A stretch of DNA of 64,000 nt, taken from Malurus cyaneus samueli. Its lineage: Eukaryota; Chordata; Aves; Passeriformes; Maluridae. The notes beneath the pieces are model-generated. The model was not told the origin of the DNA. It made no database searches and saw nothing but the letters and a program-made list of their open reading frames with translations. Below, piece by piece: positions 12,060 through 23,320 of this stretch. A program made the translations under genes and the position numbers. The number at the start of each line of letters is the position of its first letter. The stretch's first letter is position 1. Where the stretch lies: contig CM019216.1 in NCBI GenBank assembly GCA_009741485.1, positions 46,756,863-46,820,862 on the forward strand, given 5' to 3'.

Positions 12060-12719
12060 TCAGCATGAGCTGGCAATGTGCACTGGCAGTCCAAAAACCA
12101 AACAACATCCTGTGCTACATCCAAATAGGCATGGCCAGCAGGTCAAGGGAGGTGATTCTTCCCCTCTACTTTGCTCTTATGAGATCCCATCTGGAGTGCT
12201 GCATCCAGTTCTGGGGCTTCCAGGATAAAAAGGACATGGATCTGCTGGAGTGGTGCAGAGAAAGGCCATGAAGATGATCAAAGGACTGAAGTACTTGTCC
12301 TCTGAAGACAGACTGAGAGAGTTGGGGTTGTTCGGCCTGGAGAAGAGAAGGTTCTGGGAAGATCTTATAGCAGCCTTCCAGTATTTAAAGGGGGCTTACA
12401 AGAGGGTTGGATAGGGACTTTTTACAAGGCACAAGGAGTAATAGGGTAAATAAGAGTAACTAGGACAAAGAGTAATGGGTTTAAACTGAAAGAGCGGGGG
12501 GGGGGGGGGGGTTAGGTTAGAGTTAGAGAGAAATTCTTTCCTGTTAAGGGTGGTGAGGCGCTGGAGCAGGATGCCCAGAGAAGCTGTGGCTGCCCCACCC
12601 TGGAAATGTTCAAGGTCAGTTCAGATGGAGCTCTGAGCAACCTGGTCTACCCATGGCAGGAGGGTTGAAGTAAGATGATTTTTAAGGTCCCTTCAAACCC
12701 TAACCATTGTTTAATTCAG
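12060..12719 (+). mobile_element. CR1 LINE fragment, 5'-truncated (C-terminal ORF2 plus 3' UTR)
   Basis: The plus strand from about 12065 reads MSWQCALAVQKPNNILCYIQ, then IGMASRSREVILPLYFALMR, then SHLECCIQFWGFQDKKDMDLLEW. This matches the end of CR1 ORF2 after the catalytic core (MSRQCALAAQKANRILGCIK, then ASRSREVILPLYSAL, then a KKDMDLLE-type segment). A one-base deletion near 12258 breaks the frame. The nucleotide match continues through 'gagagagttggggttgttcg' (12316), 'agaaattctttcctgttaag' (12529) and 'ggatgcccagagaagctgtg' (12569) to the 'aaggtcccttcaaaccctaa' tail near 12685. The consensus purine stretch has become a 16-G run. At about 660 bp it is a short, inactive copy. It looks less diverged than the copy at 440-1530, but no divergence was computed. 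Confidence 0.95.
12496..12511 (+). repeat. poly(G) run, 16 G, inside the CR1 copy
   Basis: Sixteen consecutive G lie where related CR1 copies have a short 'gagggtag'-type motif, so the run probably arose by expansion inside the element. The following ttaggttag derives from the element's 'tagatttagattag' stretch and is not telomeric. Confidence 0.9.
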
Positions 12720-15700
12720 AGATGATGAATGTGTCAGTAACATTGCTCTCTCTTCTAGACTGACTACCTGGATGGCTACTTCCACTGAAAAAGGTATCAG
12801 GGATGGTCAGTGGTGAGTGGAAAACACCTCCAGCACCTTGCATCTCTGGTCTCTGCCTGCTTTTTAGCTTTAGGAGGTTTGAGTCCCCAGGACGAGATAC
12901 CAAGACAGTGACAATATTAAAAGTCTATGAGATTTTCTGTGTGAAAATACTGTTGATGTCTCCAGGGAAAGTCAGAACAAATGGAATTAGAAAGACAGCA
13001 TTTCTAGTCCCTGTGCATACAAATAGGGAAGAGACTTTCTACGCTGCTGTGCAGCGTACATGAGATTTTTCCAGTAGTGATATGCTGCAGAATGCACAAA
13101 CAGTCTTGATGGAAAACTGTATCTGAGACAGATAAACTGAAGACAGACAAACTTCAGACTGTGAAGGCCAAATCCTTGTAAATCCCGCTTAACTATGACA
13201 TTGAAGCATGTACTGAATTCAGTGTGGAGAGGAAATTTTAAATCTTGGCACCTTTTACTGGATTTTTGAAGCATCCCAGTTCCCAGCTGTGGCTGCTGAG
13301 TATCCCAGTGCAGAAGCCTAATTCCATCCAGCAGAAGTTTCATACAATCACCTGTAAAAGTGAAGTAGCTCAGCATAGCTTTCTGGAGCTGGGAGGCTGC
13401 CTCATATGTTCTGCTATGCTGTTACAGCATTCTAACTCCCCCTATTAAAACTTTGCTTTTGCAATTAAATTGCTAAAAAAATTCCATTAGGAGAAAGTTG
13501 GAATTGTGTAAGTGGATACCAGTGAATTACTTTAATCACAGTGTCAGTTTTCCTTGAAAAAAAATCCCAAAGTCTTGAGCAAATTCAAACCCAATTATTA
13601 CTTCTGCACAAGCTATTTGACTGCACTATGAAAAAAAGACAGTTTAAACAAGTTGTGCTTCCCTACAAAAGATCTAAAAAAGATATGTGATACATGATAT
13701 GCAATTGATAATGTATTCACAACCAAAGGGACTTGGATGGCATTGTTATAATCTTGGAGCATAAAACTAGGAAATCAGTGGTGTGTGGATAAATATATGA
13801 TCTTCCTGTTTTCTCCGCTGCTAGAGTCTCAGGGTTTCAGTCTCACAGTATCAGGGTTTGGCTAGGACATCAACGAGGTTTGCCTACAAGTAAGTGTGAA
13901 GATTTTGGCCTAGATTTTGTGTTTGACGTAATCTGAGTTTTTTGGTTTTGTGGGGAAGCAATCCTCTTTACTTTTGGTAATATCTTCATATGTGGCCCAG
14001 ACGACCACCGATTAAAGATCTTTTCCTGTCTTCTGATAGCTGTTGCCATTTTTGAGAGAAATACAGATTGAATCTGCTGAATTCCAGCTGGAGAAAGCTC
14101 TCAAAGATGCACCTCACTGATGATTCACCTCAAGGCTGACCACTGCAAAACCCAGAACTGCTCACTGTGCCAAGAGTATGGGATTCTTCAGGGTTACTCT
14201 TAGAAAAATATTCATTTGTCCTCTTGGTGCCCTTACCGGACTTCTTCTGAGATAAATATTTCTGGTTTCCAAGATTCTGTTCATAAACATAAACTGTTCA
14301 CTTTACATTTTGTAAGAACAGAGAAATAAAAAAACCATATTCCAAGAAGCCACAAGGAGAAACCAAGAGGGCATGTTACCAGAAGAAAAAACATAGCATC
14401 TCCACATGAATATTGGTCTTGGCATTGCAATGTAGTATCACTGAGCTTGTTAAAATATCTAAAATTACTGCTCCTTCAGTATCATTACCTGCTGGGGAGG
14501 AGAGGGAGAGTAGAAGTTCCTGGCATAGTGCAGAAAGACGAACTGTCAGAAAAATTGTAATGGAGAAGGGTAGAAATTTTAAAATTGGGATTATCTGATC
14601 CATTTTATGCTTTCAAAGTTAGAAATGAAGTCCAAACAATGCACATCATCTGCCTTCACATATAATGATAAAACCCCAAGGCACTTGCATATTGTGATTT
14701 ATCCCATTGGTCCTGAATATGATTTACTGCTGGGAAAGGTTTGTTTCTACCTCTTGAGTCTATGTGGCTAATGCAGCCTTGCTGGCCAGTTTTTAATTAG
14801 GTTAAGTATGACAAAATGTATTTTACCTTGGAGGGTTTTGTAGAGTTCACATTTCTTCATGCCAGTGGCATTTAGCAATCAAACTAACTTGATGAAGTGG
14901 CTTCAGTCATACAATAAGCAGTTTAGCACAGAGAAATGCACAGTCATTCATTTAAGTGTATAACCTTATTTATAAGAAGAGGGATTATGACCTGCAGAGC
15001 AGTGATCCTGATATAGGTATATTTCAAGTTCCTGGTAGGTAACACATTAAACGTGAATTCTTACAAGGCAAATACACTTAGAGAGTAAACATCAGTTTTA
15101 AATGTATATACAAATTAGTGTTTTGAAAAAGTAGCAGATGATATTATCTCTTTGTAGAATATTACTGAGACCATTACTGCTATCTGTTCCCAGTTCTGTT
15201 ACCTTTCCTTCAGAAAGGATAAACAAAACTAAGAAAAGAAGCTTGCAATGTTTACATTACTGAGTAACAAATAGCATGCTCTAGGACTCAGGGGTTTTAT
15301 TTTGAGTTGATCCAGAATATGATTAAAAGATTACTTCCTCACCTTCACTGAGAAGCATGGAAGAAAATTAAACAGTGGGAAAAGGTCAAAATGAAACTCT
15401 GTAAAAGCAAAATATTTTTGCCGGTTGACCACTGCTTCTTTCGAGCTAGTTTGAGGTTAGGCAGATTTCCAATGGCTGGTTTTCCTTAAGAGAGGGCTGA
15501 TAGTGTGACAGAGTTATTATAAGAGACACAGATCAGGTTCCTTTACAAAAGTGTGGAGATTGTTTTCCAGTTTAGCATTGGTACGCATTCATCTCTCAAG
15601 AAAAAGAAGACAAGCACCAGACTGATTCTAAACTTCTAATATCTTCAGTAGTTAAAGGCTTGATTTGGACATGAACTGTCAGAAGGTTTCTCACTTTTCT

Positions 15701-18700
15701 GCGCTGACCTCTCAAATCCCAGTGGAAATGTCCTCACTGTAGATTTTTGCTATTTCTGAAATGTGCTGCGGTGGCACAGCATTGAGGAATCCTCTTATTC
15801 CACTGCGCAGACAGCAGATGCCAGGCTGCTCCTATCCCCACTCTGCCCCATCACCTAGGCTTCTGTCATGAAAAGCGCACATCTGGAGGAAGTGTCCTTT
15901 CCTGAGGGTTTAGAGCATCTTGTTTTAGCATCAAAGAACAAATAACTGTGTTCATTTATGTATATATGTATATAGATACACATGTGGGTATGGACTTACG
16001 TGTACCAGCAGCTCCTTGGAGCAGAGAGAGGACAATAAACATTATTTTCAATCCTTGCATATACTTCAATTAACTAAGGTAATGACACTGTGAGGCAGAT
16101 ATATTTTCATCATTGTAATCTATCCACAATGTCTTGGAGTAAATATTTAAAAGCAGAGAAAGGGACAGGGATTACTTCCAGTCTTAGGACCTTTTTCAGC
16201 CAACTTTTCTGAGATGCTTTTCAGCAAGATACATCTATCTTTGTTTGAAAAACTATGCCAGCATTGGCCATTTTAACTCATTTATCTAGCATAGAATAAT
16301 ATTTTGCACAGTGTTTCTTAATAAAGAAATAATTATATAAATAATTCTAAATAAAACACAAATCAGCACATAACTTTGAACTAAGTAAAGGGGTAGTAAA
16401 AATAATCCTAATTCACTTGCAAGAGAAGAGGAAAAAGAATGAAAGGCAAAAGAAAAAGGGGACATTAGTGTAAATTTAATTTTTTTAGGGGTCTGATTTA
16501 ATTCCCATGCATATCAGTCAGGTTCTTTTTTATGACTTTGCGATATGAACCACAGATAAAATTTCCCCAAAGATTGTATTATGTGCTTCTTCCCGCACAA
16601 GTTCCTTTCCGATTTATATCTTAAATTAACCTCACATACAAAAATAGCCCAGCATGACATCTGCAAAGGTCAGGGACAGAAATCCCCTCCATTGGGAAGG
16701 CTTGCGAGGTCGCCTGCACGTGGTGGACATCCTGAGCAGGCACAAGGGCAGTGAACATGTAGCTCAGCTTCCCATGTGCTTCATCAGCTATTGTTCTAAA
16801 CACAATTAGCTGATAAAATGATTTCTCCAGTAAAACAAGTAGAACGTGCTGAGTGATTGAAGAGATGCGAAAGGTGAAAAAGTATCTTTCCTTACTTTTT
16901 CTCCTGCTAATAACAATTTCAGAAGCAAAACGCTTTTCAAAATTATTTTCTTTTATCTGACAAAAAGAAAGTGGCAGCTTTTTTCCCCCCCTCTTCCCTA
17001 GAACAACTATTATGCTTGCTAGATGTCTGTTCCTTTATTATCAGCCAAGGACAGATAATGCAAATATGCAACATCTACAGTGTTACTGGCATTCACTTGA
17101 ACTGAATGTTTATTTGAAGGACAGCGCAGAGTTCCTTCTACCAGTCTGAGTATCCATGCTGAAGTAAAATCCTAAGCACTTAAAAATGAGGAAATTAATT
17201 TGCTCTACAATCATTTGTTGCTTCAGGACAATAGCAGCAACATGATTCATATAGTTATATGTTGACATAACCAGACAACAATCTCTCAGCCAAATTCTCA
17301 ATTGTGAAGAACTAGAAATTCTTTGCTGCCAAAGGACTGTCACTGACAAAAAAAAAAGCAGTCTTTGGCTTCTAAAAAGTCCTTCTGCTAAAAACACCTC
17401 AGAGTTAACAGGTATTCTTGTTCAGGAAGGAGAAAAATGATGATGGTAAAATTTATTAGAATTTAATTAGAATCTACCAGGACCTATGCTGTCAGAAACT
17501 TGTTTGCAAGGTTTTAAAAGCTTGAGAACTTAAACATAGTTACTGTTATGATTTTTACTGTTTCCTGTTTAAGGGCAAGACAAGAAGTGGAAATTGCTCA
17601 AAAATAGCTTCTTGGAAGTTGCTCCCATACCAGACTGAGTGTGTTATTGCAATATTTCCAGTCCCGTTTTCTGTATCAACAAGTTCTCATAAATAGCACT
17701 TGAACAGCATGTTGCTGATTAGAACCACACCAAACTTGAAAACCTTGGATCCACTCATAAATGTGATTTTAGTGTTTGAACCTCAAAGTACAACTGATGA
17801 GTTAAAAGCAACAGATGAATACAAGTCCTTGAAGATATCAGGGTAGAAGATAAAGTTTTTTCAACACAGAGAATGGTTGCTCACTTAACTCTAGTCTGAA
17901 ACACACAGCGTGATTTATATTTTCAGAGTGCTCAACTGGTTGTTAAAAAATGCTTTCTCCTGAATAATGGCATGTTATTTCCAGAGAATTATGTTTTATA
18001 GTATTTGCTTTTCAATTATAGAAGTGTGTAATATGATCCTAATTAATAGACGCATAAAAGTGAGTGATGAGATTTATATAAAACACCAGCAATATCTGGC
18101 AAGATAATATAGGGGAAGATAAATGCAGACATATAGGAAATCAATTGTCCTTTATGGTCTTTTTATGTTCACAATTATCAGAGAGCCAATACGGCTCATG
18201 CAATCCATCTCAATCTCATTGCACTGCTGGGGATCAAACAGGACTGACTCCAAAACCTGTCCATCCCATGGTGTTATTTTCTTCATAAGTGTGAAATTTC
18301 CACTGCCTGTTTTTAAAGCATTTTCCTCTGTACATCTCTTCAGGATACTGAGGGAAACTTAGTTTACAGTACATGGTAAAAGAAAAGCAAAGAGAAACAC
18401 AACACCAACATGGTTGTGATGACTGCTGTATATGTACAGTGACAATTTATGTGACCCATGCACCAGCCTATCCCAGAGTCTGCTGCCTGTGGAGATACAC
18501 AGTATTTTAATGGGCTTGACCAAGACGACTGTTGTCACTTCTTTCTCTGTCCTCACATGCTCTTCTTCCTTCTCTTTGTTCTTATTCATTTTCCTACCTC
18601 CCCCACCAGAGCAAGATATTTGGGGTTGGAGTTCCATGGCTGCTGCTTCATGGTATTTGTGGTAAAAACCAAGTCTGGCAGGTGTGTTAATATTCAATCA

Positions 18701-19069
18701 GCTTGTTTTCTTTTTCTTCAGAGAGCTTGAGGTGGGGAGGGGGAGAACCACAACAAAACTAAAATGTCTGAAATGAAATCTTTTGGCAGGCTGACTTTAT
18801 TCAGCATTTGTTTCTTCAGTTCTGATGCTCAACCAGGCATAATAATCACTAGGGTGACTTTGGAGGATTAAAGTCTTAAAGCCTTGTGGATTAGTATGTT
18901 CAAACCTACATCTTTCAGCTGTCAGATAGAAGAAGGGTTGCTTCAGGAGTCGAAATTTTTTTGTAAATGCTTGCATGCAGAGAGCCCAATTTGTCAAAGT
19001 ATTGAGCAGCTCCCAAGAATTAACGAATTTATCTTCCAGGCTGCCTGGAGAAGTGGAGAAGGATTATCT
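12720..19069. other. unassigned non-coding DNA
   Basis: About 6.3 kb of AT-rich sequence. The longest open frame is about 129 codons (minus, 12987-13376), with no recognisable domain. There is a short TA/TG-rich patch at 15957-15990 and a perfect octamer (ATGCAAAT) at 17058-17065, expected by chance in sequence of this composition. I see no repeat family that I can name. Confidence 0.55.
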
Positions 19070-19160
19070 CCAGTTTATAGTTGTGGAAGCAAAGCACAGA
19101 CGGATTAAATTACTTGTTTCAGGTCACATACAGGGCACTCAGGCTGCGGGGGCACTTGCT
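19070..19160 (+). mobile_element. probable MIR-type SINE tail (relic)
   Basis: The stretch reads 'cagtttatagttgtggaagc', then 'aaagcacagacggattaaat', then 'tacttgtttcaggtcacata', then cagggcactcaggctg. The order and spacing match the 3' part of MIR SINEs as I remember them: a 'ttacagatgaggaaactgag' block, 'gcacagagaggttaagtgac', then 'ttgcccaaggtcacacag'. MIRs are tRNA-derived SINEs old enough to be shared among amniotes. Divergence is high and the 5' tRNA-like head is not visible. No database comparison was made. Confidence 0.5.
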
Positions 19161-22100
19161 GATTTGGAGCAGAAACAAAAGAAAGTGGTCCCATGAGCTT
19201 CTTCACTTCCCCACTTTTTACAAGGTGGGGAAAATACCTTCCTTGTGCCTTTGCCTACTGAAAGCTTGGGGAAGGTTTTGGTGAACTCCAGAGCCCCTGA
19301 TCTCTACGTGAAGGGCTTTCAGTAATGGTGCTGATATTAGCCATTAAAAGCATCACAGAAAGACATTGGCTTGGAGCCCTGGATGTAAAGAAGTACATCT
19401 TGGCTGAAAGAGGGGAGCTGGGCAATTCACCAGAAGGTTTTGATTACTGCCTCGGCCCACCAGTTTTCTTCAGCTAGACCTGTTAAGGGAAGGAATGCTG
19501 TGCAATTGTATAGACCAAAGCCCCTGGGAAAATTAAACTGCAGGAGTTGATCTCAGGTATTTTTTATGTGATATGTGTAAGGGAGGTGGGCTGAAGTCCT
19601 GAGAATGTCTTTTGGTTCTACCAACCATTCTTATTATCATTGACAGTCAAAATTATATCCTTCCCAGTTTTGAAACAATTGACAAGGACTGATGGTCCTT
19701 CTGAAAACTCCTTTGGAGATCATGCATCCTTTTTCCATGGTACCATTTTCTTGCTGTTCTTGGAAGTTGTTGAGATTACTTCAAAATATTTGGAAGATTT
19801 GGAAGCTTCTTCTAGAAAAGAAGAATAGGAGGTGTACCAAATATGTCTGCTGCAGGTAGTTACAAACACATTCCTTCAAATCTAAAACTGGCAAGGGTTT
19901 TAAGGGCATTCTTAAAAAAATATGTATTCAAATGGAGATAAATGAGATGCTACATATTATGAAAANAGTTTGGATATTTACAACCTTTTGTCACCAGAGA
20001 CTCCTACGCAGACGGACACATACAGCCCTGTTGACATTGTAAAACTTCCTCTCCCGTCTTTCTGTGAGACTGCCAAAAAGGAAACAAAATCATCTGGATT
20101 ATCTGGAAGCCAAGGGCCTTAGAATTTCTTTCTGTATTATCGAGTTAAAGCTCAAGAACACACTGATAAAACTCTGCTAATGCTGTCCTTTTCCAAGGAT
20201 GTCCTGGTAGCATCAGTAGAAGTCACAAATATTTCATTTCAGTTCCTACAAGTGATGCAAACATAGATAAGAACACTTGCCATAATTTGAATCGGAGAAA
20301 TGAATCCTACATCTGTTTCCCCATTTCTTCATTTCTTTTTTTCTAAATTCACCTAGCCTCATAAGCATGAAATCTTATATCTGGATGTGCATTTTTTCTG
20401 CTAAAACAAACTCAAACCTATTTTCTGATTGACTGTCTCTGATTGACTATCACAATATTAGAATGAAGCAAAAAACCATGATCATTCCCTGTAGTGTGAA
20501 GGTTGTCTAATCTTTAGAAACAACATATTCTGTATAAAAGGTGTATAAAGCACCTTGTCTCACATCAGCCAAGATACACCCAGGAAAGGTAACATACTGA
20601 CCCTGACTTCTGATGTGTTAATCACAGGGAAAGTGAAAACCATCTGTTCTGAGTCACCCACACTTGTCTGGGTCAGAAAACTCTTATGGTTGCTGAGATA
20701 GCTTTTGAGGCTTCCTTTAAGAAGTCAGAGCTTTACTGTATGTACTGCAATGTAGGAGGGCTGAACCATTTTTCCTTCACATGTGCTGGTAGGAGGGAGT
20801 TAAAAATGTGGAAGAAGGTGAGAAATAGAAAAATTTCTTGTGACTATGTGTTCTGCATGGGTTAAAGATGTTCCCAGTAATATAACACTGGACTACTTTT
20901 GATTACTTTCCTTTGCTTTGGGTAACCTACCTCTCTGCTTTTCACATGCAGCTGTTTTTGGAACGTGTTTGTAAAGTTTTATGCAGGAGCTGGAGAGGCA
21001 ATGGAGCCATGCAGGCCTTCACTTACCCAGGCTCCCTACTTTTGGCCTCAGAGATGCCCTCAAAGCCAAATTTCACTGCATTCATGCAGACACTTGTCCT
21101 GCAGGGGCAGTCTGGGTCCTATCCCTTGGAGCACACGGCATTTGTATTTACCCACACCTTGGCACTCACTGCATTTAAGCACATCACACTGCACTGACAC
21201 TCTTTAGTCTGTCTACAAAGAGTTTGAGCAGAAGGAATGAAGCCAGGTAACAGAGCCCCATCAGCTGTCACCCAGATGTAGCCACCATTTTATCTCTCAA
21301 ATTGCTGATGTCTGATCAGTGCTAGTGCATGGGGCATATCTCTCAAAAACTGCCTAACAGCAAATGTATCAGAGTTCCATTTTTTACCTCGATATAAATC
21401 TACAAGCATGGAAGAAAAAATTGGAAGAAAGCAAGTTTCCTCCTCTGCCTTGATATTCATTCATCATGAAGATGACATCAGGAGGGTATTCTGGTATGCA
21501 TTATATATTATTTTGTGGTGTGCAGATCATTTTTCAAGTAAAAAAGCAGTCCACATAGTCATTTCTGGATATAACTTTTTGTTCTGACTAAAAATCACCT
21601 AAGCTTCTTTATGTGCTTAGAAATATTCCAATGGATATATAAAGGGATGTTGTTGCATGTTGGTGTTGCTTCTTTTCCAAAAGACTTTGCAATATCATGC
21701 ATTTTTTTCCCACTAAAAGAGTGAAATCAATTTACTTCTGAATGTACCCCCTTGACATTGCTGTACTGTTGCCAATATTGAGGATATGTGAGACATCTGG
21801 AGCTTACTGGTGTGGGTTCTGGGCAAATATAAATAAGTTTGTAAGAAAAAGAAGTGGCTGAAAAAAAAGTGTTGATTCCTCTTTGTTGTTTGGAAAAGTC
21901 CAACTGCTCTAAATAATTATATGTACAAATTATGCATAAAAAAGTGCATTCCCTCTCTCCAGATTATAGGTATCCCATTTATGGATGGAAATTGTATCTG
22001 TGATGGTGTTGTCTCAACCTGTTCCAACGGTATGGTAGCATCTGCAGGGTAAATGCAACTGTCAAACTAATCACAATGACAAATTTTAAATTAAACATAT

Positions 22101-22706
22101 TTCCAGGGTGATTCCACAGTGAGCTGCACCATATATTATTTAAGCACAAATTTTAATTAATGAGCTATGAGCAGGTGCTGCATTGGCAAATTTTTCTGTC
22201 AATCCACAGAAATTACATCAGTATGCATATATCAGAATTTTTTTTTGTCTTAGATTAGGAAGTAAAAATAGTTTAATGCTCACTGAAGGACTGTTTAGAA
22301 AGATGCATTTATATTCTCATATTTTGGATTATATCCTCTTTCATCCTTCAAAGAATCTCCAGAAAGATTAAGAACAATGTTTGGGGATAAAAAGAAATAA
22401 ACAGGTAAATCTCTATGCAGAGACTTCATGGACTGCAAAAGTGGAGGGCGGAAAGGTAAAGTATGTATGTTTGTTTTCTTACCCTTTTGTTTAATTTTTC
22501 TGCTGATCTTGCCTGTCCCAAATGTAATTCATTTTTCAGCAAAAGAGAATAGTATGTGACAATGTAACTATGTAGTTACAGTAAGGATGAGAGCAAATCA
22601 TTTCAAAAGCACCTAAAAGGAAATATAAACATAAACTCTAAAGACCTCATGTGCTCTAGAGACCTTTCCAGTAGTTTAACAGCCTCCCTGAGTGAAAGAT
22701 TTCAGA

Positions 22707-22737
22707 TTGGATCTCAGATCCAACCTTTTCAGGTTGG
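22707..22737. repeat. pair of overlapping short hairpins
   Basis: Arms ttggatct (22707-22714) and agatccaa (22716-22723) form a perfect 8-bp palindrome around one C. The end of this palindrome is reused in ccaacct (22720-22726) pairing with aggttgg (22731-22737) around a tttc loop. Both stems are perfect but short. Confidence 0.7.
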
Positions 22738-23300
22738 ACAGGAGTCTGCAGGTGAAGTTTCAGCCTGGGCATACTTCTAGGATGATGAATTATTGATTGA
22801 ATTTCATCACTTCTGTCTCTCCTCATTTCTCACCAATTACAGATACCCATGCACCATGGGGAATCCCAGCTGGGTGTAAACAGAATGGATTAGCATAATT
22901 TGTTGTGCTGTGTAATTAAACAAATACCGTAATTGTCTGAAATTAATAAAAGTAAGACTAAATGGAGCCCTGCAGGTAGAGTCATAGGTTTTCACTGCTG
23001 CAGAGGTAAAATGTTAAAGAATGCTAAATAGCCACAAAGGACTGATGGGGAAATTTTGAGGGATGGATTCTGCTTCTGTCAAACTCTCTGAAATTTTATA
23101 TACTGGGTAGAGATCGGGGGAAAAAACTCACTGTTTACTTTCTGAAGGAGGTAAAAATGAAGAAGTAACTGCAATCAACAATATAAAGGTGACCATAAGA
23201 GAAGTTATAAATCTGACATTGCACTGTTTTGTTGCTAAACCATCTAAAGCAACATGATCTGAATGTTGAACTGAGCATCTTTTGGAGGTTCACAAATGAA

Positions 23301-23320
23301 NNNNNNNNNNNNNNNNNNNN
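23301..23320. other. assembly gap (20 N)
   Basis: Twenty consecutive N. The true length and content of the gap cannot be known from this sequence. The minus-strand frame crossing it (23135-23428) is therefore not real evidence of coding. Confidence 0.99.

Noticed and set aside
12511..12530. G run followed by ttaggttag, telomere-like
   Set aside because: It sits inside a CR1 copy, where the consensus has a 'tagatttagattag' stretch; no TTAGGG array is present.
19381..19400. 'ggatgtaaagaagtacatct' resembles mature miR-1
   Set aside because: The seed differs (an A is lost, shifting ggaatgt to ggatgta), there is no opposing star arm to make a pre-miRNA hairpin, and no miR-133 is nearby.
20913..21207. 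Three overlapping plus-strand frames all open
   Set aside because: Simultaneous openness in three frames shows stop-poor C-rich composition, not coding; the proteins match nothing known to me.
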